A program made the translations under genes and the position numbers. A stretch of DNA of 64,000 nt, taken from contig NZ_JARSBN010000004.1 of NCBI RefSeq assembly GCF_029624125.1, forward strand, positions 372,001 through 436,000. Reading direction: 5' to 3'. Source of the stretch: Winogradskyella marincola. GTDB lineage: Bacteria; Bacteroidota; Bacteroidia; Flavobacteriales; Flavobacteriaceae. Each line of letters starts with the position of its first letter. Within the stretch, counting starts at the first letter, position 1. A model generated the notes under the pieces. It was not told the origin of the DNA. It did not search any database and saw nothing but the letters and a program-made list of their open reading frames with translations. Below are positions 1 through 7,829 of the stretch, piece by piece.

Positions 1-605
1 TTAGCTCTAACGATAAGTTGTTCTTCGTCTAACTTTGGGTAATCAATAACCGTTTTTAGCATAAAACGGTCTACCTGAGCTTCTGGTAAAGGATATGTTC
101 CTTCTTGCTCAACTGGGTTTTGTGTAGCCATTACCAAAAATGGCTTTTCTAATATAAAGGTTTCGTCTCCAATAGTCACTTGCTTCTCTTGCATGGCTTC
201 TAAAAGCGCAGACTGAACTTTTGCTGGCGCACGGTTAATCTCATCTGCTAAGACAAAATTTGCAAATATTGGACCTTTTTTAATTGAGAAATCATTCTCT
301 TTAATGTTGTAAATTAACGTACCTACAACATCTGCTGGTAATAAATCTGGTGTAAACTGAATTCTACTAAAACTAGCATCAATGGCTTTAGACAATGTAT
401 TAATAGCTAATGTTTTTGCTAAACCTGGCACACCTTCTAAGAGAATATGTCCTTGACCAAGTAGACCTATTAGCAAACGTTCTACCATATGTTTTTGACC
501 CACTATTACCTTATTCATTTCTAAGGTTAGTAAATCTACAAATGCACTTTCTTTTTCAATCTTTTCATTAATTGACTTAATGTCAACTGTACTCGTTTCT
601 TCCAT
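1..605 (-). CDS. MoxR-family AAA+ ATPase, partial (C-terminal part lies outside the window)
   Basis: Read on the minus strand from an ATG at 605, the frame stays open to the window edge, so only about the first 200 residues are present. The Walker A motif GVPGLAKT and the Walker B stretch [10 protein letters not shown] are visible, followed by QEKQVTIGD and a sensor-like ATQNP. This order is typical of MoxR ATPases, cytoplasmic chaperone-like AAA+ proteins that often work with von Willebrand factor A-domain and DUF58 proteins on metalloenzyme or envelope assembly. Those partners would lie to the left, out of view. No consensus promoter was found upstream. Family assignment is secure; the specific client is unknown. 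Confidence 0.93.
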   Translation of the reverse strand, partial: MEETSTVDIKSINEKIEKESAFVDLLTLEMNKVIVGQKHMVERLLIGLLGQGHILLEGVPGLAKTLAINTLSKAIDASFSRIQFTPDLLPADVVGTLIYNIKENDFSIKKGPIFANFVLADEINRAPAKVQSALLEAMQEKQVTIGDETFILEKPFLVMATQNPVEQEGTYPLPEAQVDRFMLKTVIDYPKLDEEQLIVRA

Positions 606-701
606 ATTTGTTAAGTATAAGAGCTTTTCTTTTCTAGTGATTTATTAGGTGATGCAAAATGTTAAAATTATTCGGTAGTTGCTGTTAACAATTGGTTAAA
701 A

Positions 702-734
702 AAAAGCGCGATATCGTAACAATATCGCGCTTTT
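702..734 (-). terminator. Rho-independent terminator of the DUF4382 gene
   Basis: A 13-bp perfect inverted repeat (702-714 with 722-734, core AGCGCGATAT) has a 7-base loop. It lies 20 bases past the stop of the gene at 755-1570 and reads into a T run on the minus strand. Confidence 0.85.
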
Positions 735-754
735 ATATTTTAATGAGTTGCTAT

Positions 755-1570
755 CTACTCTAAAACTATCGTATCTAAATTAGTCGCCTGACCAACCATT
801 ATTTCAACATTATCTATAACAACTGGGCTAATCATAGCGTCATCATCTGGAGTAATTGTAACTGTATAAATACCACTTGGTAAACCAAGAATTTCAAAAT
901 TACCCGATGCATCTGTAAAAGTTGAAGCCGTAATAATACCATTTGTTGCCTCTACCTCTACCGGCACGTCATCAGGCGAAACACTTCCGAATAAACTACC
1001 TGAGTTTACCTCTAGGCTTGCTCTTAATACTGGTTTCAAGTTAATATTTCCAGAGTTTCCAGCCATTACAATCGATTCATCGACATCAAAATCTAGAATA
1101 AAATCATAATTAAATCCATTAATTATTTCTTGATTTACCATAATTTTTAGACCTGATTGTTGAGCGCTAGGTGTATTTAAAGGTCTGGCCTCTGTTTCAC
1201 CTTCTAAAACCACTGTGTTATCATCACCAAGAATTAAACGAACCTGCTTAATTGTACCTTCTTCAATTTCTTCATTATCCACTAATTGCAAACTTACACC
1301 TCCAGTAAGCTCAAGCAAATCATAAACACCTGGTGAAATAACACCTACCGATTGCCAGCCATTTACATCATCATCTTCATCAAAATCTTCACTATCGTAC
1401 TTTACCTTAACATCGATCACCTCAACATACACATGTTCATAATCACCTGGATCATCTACCAATTTAACAGAAAGGGTAGGTGAGGAATTATTGTTAGAAT
1501 CATCTGAGTTGTTGCAAGAAAAAGCAAATAGAATAAGAAATGTAGCAATTAACTGCTTTAATAATTTCAT
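755..1570 (-). CDS. DUF4382 lipoprotein with C-terminal regulatory-like beta-sandwich
   Basis: This 271-residue protein has a lipoprotein signal ending FAFSC (Cys19) and then an Asn/Ser/Asp linker. Residues about 32-170 match the DUF4382 pattern (SVKLVDDPGDYEHVYVEV, then a LLELTGG and ILGDDN stretch). Residues about 190-271 look like a carboxypeptidase-regulatory/SpaA-like fold (GSVSPDD, DASGNFEILGLPSGIYTVTI). It is expected to be membrane-anchored on the periplasmic or surface side; the molecular role of DUF4382 is not known to me. A shorter paralogue lies next door at 1682-2239, same strand. The domain call rests on motif resemblance. Confidence 0.85.
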   Translation of the reverse strand: MKLLKQLIATFLILFAFSCNNSDDSNNNSSPTLSVKLVDDPGDYEHVYVEVIDVKVKYDSEDFDEDDDVNGWQSVGVISPGVYDLLELTGGVSLQLVDNEEIEEGTIKQVRLILGDDNTVVLEGETEARPLNTPSAQQSGLKIMVNQEIINGFNYDFILDFDVDESIVMAGNSGNINLKPVLRASLEVNSGSLFGSVSPDDVPVEVEATNGIITASTFTDASGNFEILGLPSGIYTVTITPDDDAMISPVVIDNVEIMVGQATNLDTIVLE

Positions 1571-1681
1571 AATTTATGTTTTGGTTACTAAAGTATATAC
1601 GTCCAAAACACATATTTGGATGTTAAAACTGAAAGGATTTTTTGAAAAATGAAGAGATAATGCAGAATCTTTCAGGAGCAA

Positions 1682-2239
1682 TTAGTATTCTATTTGACGT
1701 ATTGCTGTGTATAATTTTGGGGCTAAAACCATCATATCTTCATCAGCACTATATGAAACAGACTTTTCTAAGTCTATATCAATGACCATGTCATATCGTC
1801 TCTTAGAATTTAGTTGCATTTCTACTAAATTAGAAGGTGTTGTGTTTTCTATATCCAAACTGTGCAACACAGAATTGATGTCCACAAAATTGTTATAACC
1901 AAGTACCAATCTAATTTCATAAACATAATGCCCTTCAACATTAAAATTATCTACCAGAAGCAAAGGTGTATTTTCGTTTAAATCTGAAATATTAAAAGCC
2001 CCTTGATTAATTGTATTAAGACTCATCCATGCATCAGAATCATGAGCATTTTCATTGATTCTAATTTGAACATCCTGAATATCTACATACACCTTACCAT
2101 CAGAATGATTAGAACTCTTAAGACTTACTGTAATTTGCGATGTAGCAATCGCTTCCTCTATGTTTTCTTTAGTACAACTAGCAAAAACAACCAAGGTTAG
2201 AAGGTATAATAATGGTTTAAAAATAAGTAGCTGTTTCAT
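1682..2239 (-). CDS. Short DUF4382-like lipoprotein
   Basis: This 185-residue protein has a lipoprotein signal ending VVFASC (Cys22). The remainder parallels the neighbouring 755-1570 product: ITVSLKSSNHSDGKVYVDIQDVQI, a short acidic/Trp segment, LLLVDNFNVEGHYVYEIRLVLG, then a C-terminal VLAPKLYTAI. It lacks the extra C-terminal beta-sandwich of its neighbour. The two genes are adjacent on the same strand with a 111-base gap and probably arose by duplication. Function is unknown; a surface or periplasmic location is inferred from the signal. Confidence 0.75.
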   Translation of the reverse strand: MKQLLIFKPLLYLLTLVVFASCTKENIEEAIATSQITVSLKSSNHSDGKVYVDIQDVQIRINENAHDSDAWMSLNTINQGAFNISDLNENTPLLLVDNFNVEGHYVYEIRLVLGYNNFVDINSVLHSLDIENTTPSNLVEMQLNSKRRYDMVIDIDLEKSVSYSADEDMMVLAPKLYTAIRQIEY

Positions 2240-2344
2240 GATTTGGAGAAATAGAATAATTACACATCAAGGTACCTTTTATCTATAGGTTTTCTGTACT
2301 TTTATACACCAATTGCAAAAAAATCCACATAACTTGAAAAAAAA

Positions 2345-3208
2345 GTGAAATATTCTCGATTAATTGCAGGTACAATGACCTGGGGAAGTTGGGGCAAGCA
2401 ACTCTCAAAAAAAGAAATGGCTGATCTAATGCACCATTGCCTTGCTAACAATATAACTACATTTGACCATGCCGATATTTATGGAGCCTATACAACCGAA
2501 GCTGATTTTGGAAAAGCCTATACAGATTCTGGTATTAACCGCAAAGACATTCAGTTAATATCTAAATGTGGCATTCAATATTTAGCTGACAAGCGCAACA
2601 ATAAAGTAAAACACTACAATTATTCTAAAGATTACATAATTTGGTCTGTTGAAGAATCTCTAAAAAACCTCAAAACAGATTATCTAGATCTTCTTTTACT
2701 ACATAGACCAAGCCCTTTAATGGTTGCCGAAGAAATAGCAGAGGCGATTACGATCTTAAAAAAAGACGGGAAAATTAGAGATTTTGGTGTTTCTAATTTT
2801 ACACCTTCTCAAATGGAAATGATTGGCTTACGAATGGATATTGACGTCAACCAAATTGAGTTTTCACTCACGCAACATTCAGCAATGCATGATGGCACAC
2901 TAGACTACATCAAAACAAACGGAATCAAACCAATGGCTTGGTCTCCATTAGGCTCTGTGTTTAGAGAAGATAACGAGCAAACCAGACGTATACACAAGCA
3001 ACTTGGTGAGTTGATAGACAAATACAATGCCACCGAAGATCAACTATTATTAGCCTGGATTATGAAACATCCTGCAGGCATTCACCCAGTTGTTGGCACC
3101 ACAAATAAAGGCAGACTAAAACAAGCTGTTGATGCCTCAAAAATTGAATTAGAGCTCGAAGACTGGTTTTTAATATTGGTAGCAAGTCAAGGTCATAAAG
3201 TTCCTTAA
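2345..3208 (+). CDS. Aldo/keto reductase (YdhF-like), GTG start
   Basis: This 287-residue protein has the full aldo/keto reductase catalytic tetrad in the expected order: Asp41 and Tyr46 in FDHADIYG, Lys74 in ISKCG and His120 in LLLLHRP. A C-terminal HPVVGTT stretch matches the NADPH-binding region. It is a cytoplasmic NADPH-dependent carbonyl reductase; the substrate cannot be told from sequence. The start is GTG at 2345: an in-frame TAA lies five codons upstream and no ATG gives a complete N-terminus (the family usually begins MKYSxxIAGTMTWG). It is a single gene, 117 bases ahead of the next. Confidence 0.92.
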   Translation: MKYSRLIAGTMTWGSWGKQLSKKEMADLMHHCLANNITTFDHADIYGAYTTEADFGKAYTDSGINRKDIQLISKCGIQYLADKRNNKVKHYNYSKDYIIWSVEESLKNLKTDYLDLLLLHRPSPLMVAEEIAEAITILKKDGKIRDFGVSNFTPSQMEMIGLRMDIDVNQIEFSLTQHSAMHDGTLDYIKTNGIKPMAWSPLGSVFREDNEQTRRIHKQLGELIDKYNATEDQLLLAWIMKHPAGIHPVVGTTNKGRLKQAVDASKIELELEDWFLILVASQGHKVP

Positions 3209-3325
3209 AAAAGCTCCATCCCAACCCATCCAAATGGAAAGGCTATAAATAAAACCCCTTGAAGTAAATATGTTAATAGTGGTAGAATCGTCAAAACCTT
3301 AAGAAATTTTTAAACAAAGAATATT

Positions 3326-4111
3326 ATGAGCAACAGTGTTTTTCCCCTTAAGGGAAAGAAAAAGAGGCCTACAGCATTAATAACAGGTGCCACAAGTGGC
3401 ATAGGAAGAGCCACTGCACACGAATTTGCCAAACACGGCATCAACATAGTACTCTGCGGACGCAGGCAAGAACGACTAGACAGCATTAAAAAAGCCTTAT
3501 CTAAACAAACAGATGTTTATACTTTAAATTTTGATGTACGCGATAAAGAAAAAACGCTTGAAGCCATTGCTTCATTACCAGCAAAATTTCAAAATATCGA
3601 TATCTTAATTAACAACGCAGGTAATGCGCATGGATTAGATCCAATACAAGATGGAAATCTTGACGATTGGGATGCCATGATGGATATTAACGTAAAAGGC
3701 TTGCTATATGTTAGCAAAGCTATAATTCCCGGAATGACAGAGCGTCAATCTGGGCACATCATTAACATTGGCTCATCAGCAGGTAAAGAAGTTTACCCAA
3801 AAGGTAATGTGTATTGCGGAAGCAAGCACGCAGTTTTAGCTATTACTGAAGGCATGCGTATAGACCTTAATCCTTTTGGCATAAAAGTTTCTGCAGTAAA
3901 TCCCGGTTTAGTAGAAACTGAATTTTCACAAGTACGATTTAAAGGCGGAAGCCAAGCTGACAATGTTTATAAAGGCTACAAAGCCCTACAACCCGAAGAT
4001 GTAGCGGAAGTTATCTACTTTGCTGTATCCAGACCTGCTCATGTTAATATAGCAGACATCTTGATGTTTTGTACTGCGCAAGCGAGTTCTACTATTGTGA
4101 AGAAGGACTAA
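3326..4111 (+). CDS. Short-chain dehydrogenase/reductase (SDR)
   Basis: This 261-residue classical SDR has the cofactor motif TGATSGIG at residues 20-27, NNAG in the central strand, a Ser in INIGSSAG and the catalytic Tyr163-x3-Lys167 in NVYCGSK. The tail VNPGLVETEFS is the usual substrate-loop start. It resembles the YdfG/serine-3-dehydrogenase branch, NADP-dependent oxidoreductases of small hydroxy acids, but the substrate is inferred only loosely. The stop codon overlaps the start of the next gene (TAATG at 4109-4113), so it is likely translationally coupled to the HD-domain protein. Confidence 0.93.
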   Translation: MSNSVFPLKGKKKRPTALITGATSGIGRATAHEFAKHGINIVLCGRRQERLDSIKKALSKQTDVYTLNFDVRDKEKTLEAIASLPAKFQNIDILINNAGNAHGLDPIQDGNLDDWDAMMDINVKGLLYVSKAIIPGMTERQSGHIINIGSSAGKEVYPKGNVYCGSKHAVLAITEGMRIDLNPFGIKVSAVNPGLVETEFSQVRFKGGSQADNVYKGYKALQPEDVAEVIYFAVSRPAHVNIADILMFCTAQASSTIVKKD

Positions 4112-4731
4112 TGAAAGTAGACATCAAATCTCAATGGTTTAGTTTAGCTTCTAAATATACTAAAGATGATTTTTTAATAAATTCTCTTTGGCTAGAGATT
4201 TCGAAACATTACTCTGAAAAGAATAGATATTATCACACGCTTTCACATATTCAAAATATGCTTCACCAAGCAAAAAACTTTGAAAATAAAATTATAGATT
4301 TTGACGCTTTACTTTTTGCAATTTGGTATCATGACATAATATATAAATCCACTAAAAAGGATAACGAAGCACAAAGCGCACACTTCGCCAAGACTAGCTT
4401 AGAAAACTTCAACGTAGATATAGAGAAAATTCAAAACCTAATTATCTCAACAAAAAATCATACGGCTATTTTAGACAACAATCTGGATAATGCCTACCTT
4501 TTAGATTTTGATTTATCTATTCTCGGATCTGATTGGGAGATCTACAAAAATTACACTCATCAAATCAGAAAAGAATATAAAATATACCCTAATTTTATGT
4601 ACAGATCTGGTCGAAAAAAAGTGCTTCGACATTTTTTAGAACGAGAAACGTTATATTTTACAGAAACTTATCAGATTACTCATGAAAATCGCGCCAGACA
4701 AAACCTAGAAAAAGAATTAGAAATGCTGTAA
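4111..4731 (+). CDS. HD-domain metal-dependent phosphohydrolase-like protein
   Basis: This 206-residue protein has the spaced metal-binding pattern of the COG4339-like HD family: His42 and His46 in YYHTLSHI, the HD pair at His74-Asp75 in IWYHDIIY, and a downstream Asp in YLLDFDLSILG. It would be a cytoplasmic hydrolase of a phosphorylated small molecule or nucleotide; the substrate is unknown. I place the start at the ATG at 4111, sharing one base with the SDR stop codon. A longer frame reaching back to 4069 would intrude into the SDR gene and adds a Cys/Tyr-rich stretch with no family likeness. Confidence 0.85.
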   Translation: MKVDIKSQWFSLASKYTKDDFLINSLWLEISKHYSEKNRYYHTLSHIQNMLHQAKNFENKIIDFDALLFAIWYHDIIYKSTKKDNEAQSAHFAKTSLENFNVDIEKIQNLIISTKNHTAILDNNLDNAYLLDFDLSILGSDWEIYKNYTHQIRKEYKIYPNFMYRSGRKKVLRHFLERETLYFTETYQITHENRARQNLEKELEML

Positions 4732-4743
4732 ACAAGACATGTT

Positions 4744-5877
4744 ATGATCAATAAACGCCTCCTCATAAAAAATCTACTGGCTCACAACGATGAGAACAGT
4801 TTTTATGACAAAAAGCGAAAAGTTGACATCAGCCACAAAGAAGGAAAAGCTAAGTTTTTAAAACACATTTGTGCGCTATCTAACAGCAATCCTAAAAACA
4901 ACTCTTACATCGTTATTGGTGTCGAAGACGAAGACAACAAAGTTGTTGGTACCGACTTTTTTGATGATAGCAAAATACAAAACCTCATCAACGCCTATCT
5001 CACCAATCCACCAATTGTTCAATACGAAAACATTCCCTTTCCGCATTTGCCAGACGACAAAGTTGTTGGCTTGGTAACTATAAGACCTATTGACAAAATC
5101 ACTTCGCTACGCAAAAATATCTGGAAGTATTACGGAGGCTCCGTTTTCTTTAGAGATGGTAGCATGAGTATGCCAAAAGTCTTTGATATTGAAATTAAAG
5201 ATGTTAACTCTAAGATTGTTGCTGCTATAGAAAACCACGCACAAAACAACATTGAGCTGACATTAAATGGTGTATTCGATTTTATGAACAAGCGCCAGGA
5301 TTTTAATCCTCAATACAAAGTCTTCAAAGAGTATTTTGTACTCTGCTGGTCTGGGCAAAAAAAGCATGTTAAAGACGAAGTTTTTTATTCTAGAGTAGAC
5401 ATAGAAATGATTAACGAGCAAGTGCGTTTATTCTATTCGGCATTAGATGAAGTTGCTATATTTTATAACGAAGATTCATTTAAGATTGTAGAATACGTAA
5501 GGCTAGGTCTTCAAAAATCTTATAAATATTACAAACTCGAAGAAAAGATTATTCATTTTGATAATAATGCTAATTATTCTATTGAAGCCAATTTAATCTT
5601 CGAACCACCACAGTTCGACAAAAAAGTATTATACCACATATACAACACTAATAATGCTTTGCTCGAAAAGCTTGAAAAAGGAATTACTATTCCAATCCAT
5701 CAAATTCCAGATTTAAACAATTTAGCCGCAAGCTATCTAATTTGTTACCTCAACGGTTTTGAAGATGCACTACCCAAACTAGAATACGCAAAACCTTACA
5801 TAAAAAATTACAATTTAGACCTATATAAGTCTTATAAAGAAACCATTAGAATCTTAAGAAAGGTAAAATACAATTAA
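4744..5877 (+). CDS. AlbA_2 (Schlafen-type) domain protein
   Basis: This 377-residue protein has residues about 20-150 resembling the AlbA_2 domain: an acidic/basic start, FLKHICALSNSNP, YIVIGVEDEDNKVVGTDFFDD, a run of I/V strands, and GGSVFFRDGS. AlbA_2 domains occur in Schlafen-like nucleases and in helix-turn-helix regulators; here the C-terminal two thirds show no obvious HTH and many Tyr/Asn/Lys residues. It follows the HD-domain gene by 12 bases on the same strand, so the SDR-HD-AlbA_2 trio is probably one transcript. Function is unknown; nucleic-acid binding is an inference from the domain. Confidence 0.75.
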   Translation: MINKRLLIKNLLAHNDENSFYDKKRKVDISHKEGKAKFLKHICALSNSNPKNNSYIVIGVEDEDNKVVGTDFFDDSKIQNLINAYLTNPPIVQYENIPFPHLPDDKVVGLVTIRPIDKITSLRKNIWKYYGGSVFFRDGSMSMPKVFDIEIKDVNSKIVAAIENHAQNNIELTLNGVFDFMNKRQDFNPQYKVFKEYFVLCWSGQKKHVKDEVFYSRVDIEMINEQVRLFYSALDEVAIFYNEDSFKIVEYVRLGLQKSYKYYKLEEKIIHFDNNANYSIEANLIFEPPQFDKKVLYHIYNTNNALLEKLEKGITIPIHQIPDLNNLAASYLICYLNGFEDALPKLEYAKPYIKNYNLDLYKSYKETIRILRKVKYN

Positions 5878-5947
5878 TTTTTATCGGATTTTTACGCGCT
5901 TTCAACTTGATTTTCCTACACATTATCGATAGCAAAAACAAAACAAA

Positions 5948-6012
5948 TGCAGATTATACATTTTTTTCTACCATTCATCAAAAAATTAGGAAACAAAAAG
6001 ATATAATCTGCA
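5948..6012. other. Long inverted repeat in a gene-free gap
   Basis: Two perfect 11-base arms, TGCAGATTATA at 5948-5958 and TATAATCTGCA at 6002-6012, flank a 43-base AT-rich spacer in the 276-base gap between the AlbA_2 and aldehyde dehydrogenase genes. It could be the 3' end of the AlbA_2 mRNA, a small RNA, or a protein-binding site. No reading frame of note lies here. Confidence 0.5.
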
Positions 6013-6040
6013 TCTTTGATATGCTATTAATCAATTATAT

Positions 6041-6090
6041 AACCTTGCCTTAACTGACCAAAAAAAGGTCTATCTAAGGCAAGGTTTTTT
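6041..6090 (+). terminator. Strong nested-stem terminator
   Basis: The 12-bp arms AACCTTGCCTTA (6041-6052) and TAAGGCAAGGTT (6075-6086) pair, with an inner GACC/GGTC stem (6056-6059 with 6067-6070), followed by a T run to 6090. It lies 160 bases past the AlbA_2 stop. Confidence 0.75.
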
Positions 6091-6104
6091 ATGTTTAAAA
6101 AATA

Positions 6105-6130
6105 AAAGCCACATCTCTCGACATGGCTTT
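6105..6130 (-). terminator. Probable terminator of the aldehyde dehydrogenase gene
   Basis: The 7-bp arms AAAGCCA (6105-6111) and TGGCTTT (6124-6130) lie 24 bases beyond the stop of the minus-strand gene ending at 6154 and lead into T-rich sequence on that strand. Confidence 0.6.
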
Positions 6131-6153
6131 ACTAGTTGTTAGTTATTTAACCT

Positions 6154-7707
6154 CTACAAATCAAACTTAATACCTTGTGCCAAAGGCAACTGATCTGAGT
6201 AGTTTACAGTATTGGTTTGTCTACGCATGTACACTTTCCAAGCATCAGATCCAGACTCGCGTCCGCCACCAGTTTCTTTTTCACCTCCAAAAGCACCTCC
6301 AATTTCAGCGCCAGAAGTACCAATATTGACGTTAGCAATACCACAATCACTTCCTGCAAAGGATAAGAATTTTTCTGCTTCTTTCATTTCGTTAGTCATG
6401 ATTGCAGACGATAATCCTTGCGCAACTCCATTTTGCATATCTATTGCATTTTCTACTTCGCCAGAGTATTTCATTAAATATAAAATTGGTGCAAAAGTTT
6501 CGGTTTGTACAATATCGAAGTCATTTTCTGCTTCTATAATTGCTGGTTTTACGTAGCAACCAGACTCGTAACCTTCACCTTCTAAAACACCACCTTCAAC
6601 AAGTACATTTCCACCTTCAGCTTTTGCTTTTTCTATTGCAGACAAGTATGTGTTTACTGAGTCTTTATCAATTAATGGTCCAATGTGGTTTTTCTCGTCT
6701 AATGGGTTACCAATAGTTAATTGCTTGTATGCACCTACAATAGCGTCTCTTACTTTATCGTAAACAGATTCGTGAATAATTAAACGACGCGTACTTGTAC
6801 AACGTTGCCCACAAGTACCAACAGCACCAAATACTGCGCCTGGTACAACTACTTTTAAATCTGCGGTTGGTGTAATAATTATAGCGTTGTTTCCTCCTAA
6901 TTCTAATAAAGATTTACCAAAACGCTCGGCAACTGTAGAGCCAACAATGCGTCCCATACGTGTAGATCCTGTTGCAGAAATTAGCGGAATTCTATGATCT
7001 GTTGTCATAAACTCTCCTACTTTGTAATCGCCGTTTATAATACAAGAAATACCTTCTGGTAAGTTATTTTCTTTTAATACCTCAGCAATAATATTTTGAC
7101 AAGCTACAGCACAAAGTGGTGCTTTTTCTGAAGCTTTCCAAACACAAACATCACCACAAACCCATGCTAAAGCAGTATTCCAAGACCAAACAGCAACTGG
7201 GAAGTTAAATGCTGAAATAATCCCAACAATACCTAAAGAGTGCCATTGCTCTCTCATAACATGTCCTGGTCTTTCAGAAGGAATAGTTTGTCCGTTTAAC
7301 TGTCTAGATAAACCTACTGCAAAATCACAAATATCTATCATTTCTTGTACTTCTCCGTAACCTTCTTGTAAAGATTTACCCATTTCGTAAGATACTAACT
7401 TACCTAATGGCTCTTTTAGCTCTCTTAAACGGTTACCAAATTGTCTTACTATTTCGCCTCTTTGCGGTGCAGGCATTGCTCTAAACTGTAAAAAGGCGTC
7501 TTGAGCTGTCTTTATAACTTTATCGTAGTCTTCTCTGGTTGTTGTAGAAACTTTACCAATTAATTGTCCATCTGTTGGAGAATAAGATGAAATTAACTCA
7601 CCACTTCCAAAGCTATTTGAGCCTGTAGAAGTTCCTTCGTTAACATCTTTAACACCTAATTGTTTTAAAGCTTCTTTTATTCCGAAATCGGTAGCAATTG
7701 CTTCCAT
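6154..7707 (-). CDS. ALDH7-type aldehyde dehydrogenase (aminoadipate-semialdehyde / piperideine-6-carboxylate dehydrogenase type)
   Basis: This 517-residue protein has the aldehyde dehydrogenase catalytic Cys303 in GQRCTSTRRL, the general-base Glu in LLELGGNN, and the NAD-site stretch SATGSTRMG. The overall pattern (SAFNFPVAVWSWN, WKASEKAPL, GEIGGAFGGEKETGGGRESGSDAWK) is that of the antiquitin/ALDH7 group, which oxidises alpha-aminoadipic semialdehyde in lysine breakdown to alpha-aminoadipate. It is cytoplasmic and NAD-dependent. It stands alone and is divergent from the asparaginase gene with about 120 bases between starts. No lysine-catabolism neighbours are present, so the substrate is from family resemblance. 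Confidence 0.9.
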   Translation of the reverse strand: MEAIATDFGIKEALKQLGVKDVNEGTSTGSNSFGSGELISSYSPTDGQLIGKVSTTTREDYDKVIKTAQDAFLQFRAMPAPQRGEIVRQFGNRLRELKEPLGKLVSYEMGKSLQEGYGEVQEMIDICDFAVGLSRQLNGQTIPSERPGHVMREQWHSLGIVGIISAFNFPVAVWSWNTALAWVCGDVCVWKASEKAPLCAVACQNIIAEVLKENNLPEGISCIINGDYKVGEFMTTDHRIPLISATGSTRMGRIVGSTVAERFGKSLLELGGNNAIIITPTADLKVVVPGAVFGAVGTCGQRCTSTRRLIIHESVYDKVRDAIVGAYKQLTIGNPLDEKNHIGPLIDKDSVNTYLSAIEKAKAEGGNVLVEGGVLEGEGYESGCYVKPAIIEAENDFDIVQTETFAPILYLMKYSGEVENAIDMQNGVAQGLSSAIMTNEMKEAEKFLSFAGSDCGIANVNIGTSGAEIGGAFGGEKETGGGRESGSDAWKVYMRRQTNTVNYSDQLPLAQGIKFDL

Positions 7708-7829
7708 ATACGTCTTTTTTTTATGAATTATTAAAATTTGCCACGAAGTTACTAATAATTTATCAGTTTAGCTTGAAGTCTGCGACTTTAAAACGTAACT
7801 TTAAAGCACTTACAAAATCAGCTATTATT

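Noticed and set aside
4069-4110. Longer start for the HD-domain protein
   Set aside because: It would run inside the SDR gene and adds a Cys/Tyr-rich lead with no family likeness; TAATG at 4109-4113 is a clean coupled start.
7698-7829. N-terminal extension of the asparaginase
   Set aside because: The lipoprotein signal begins at 7830; the extension would precede it and is probably untranslated leader.
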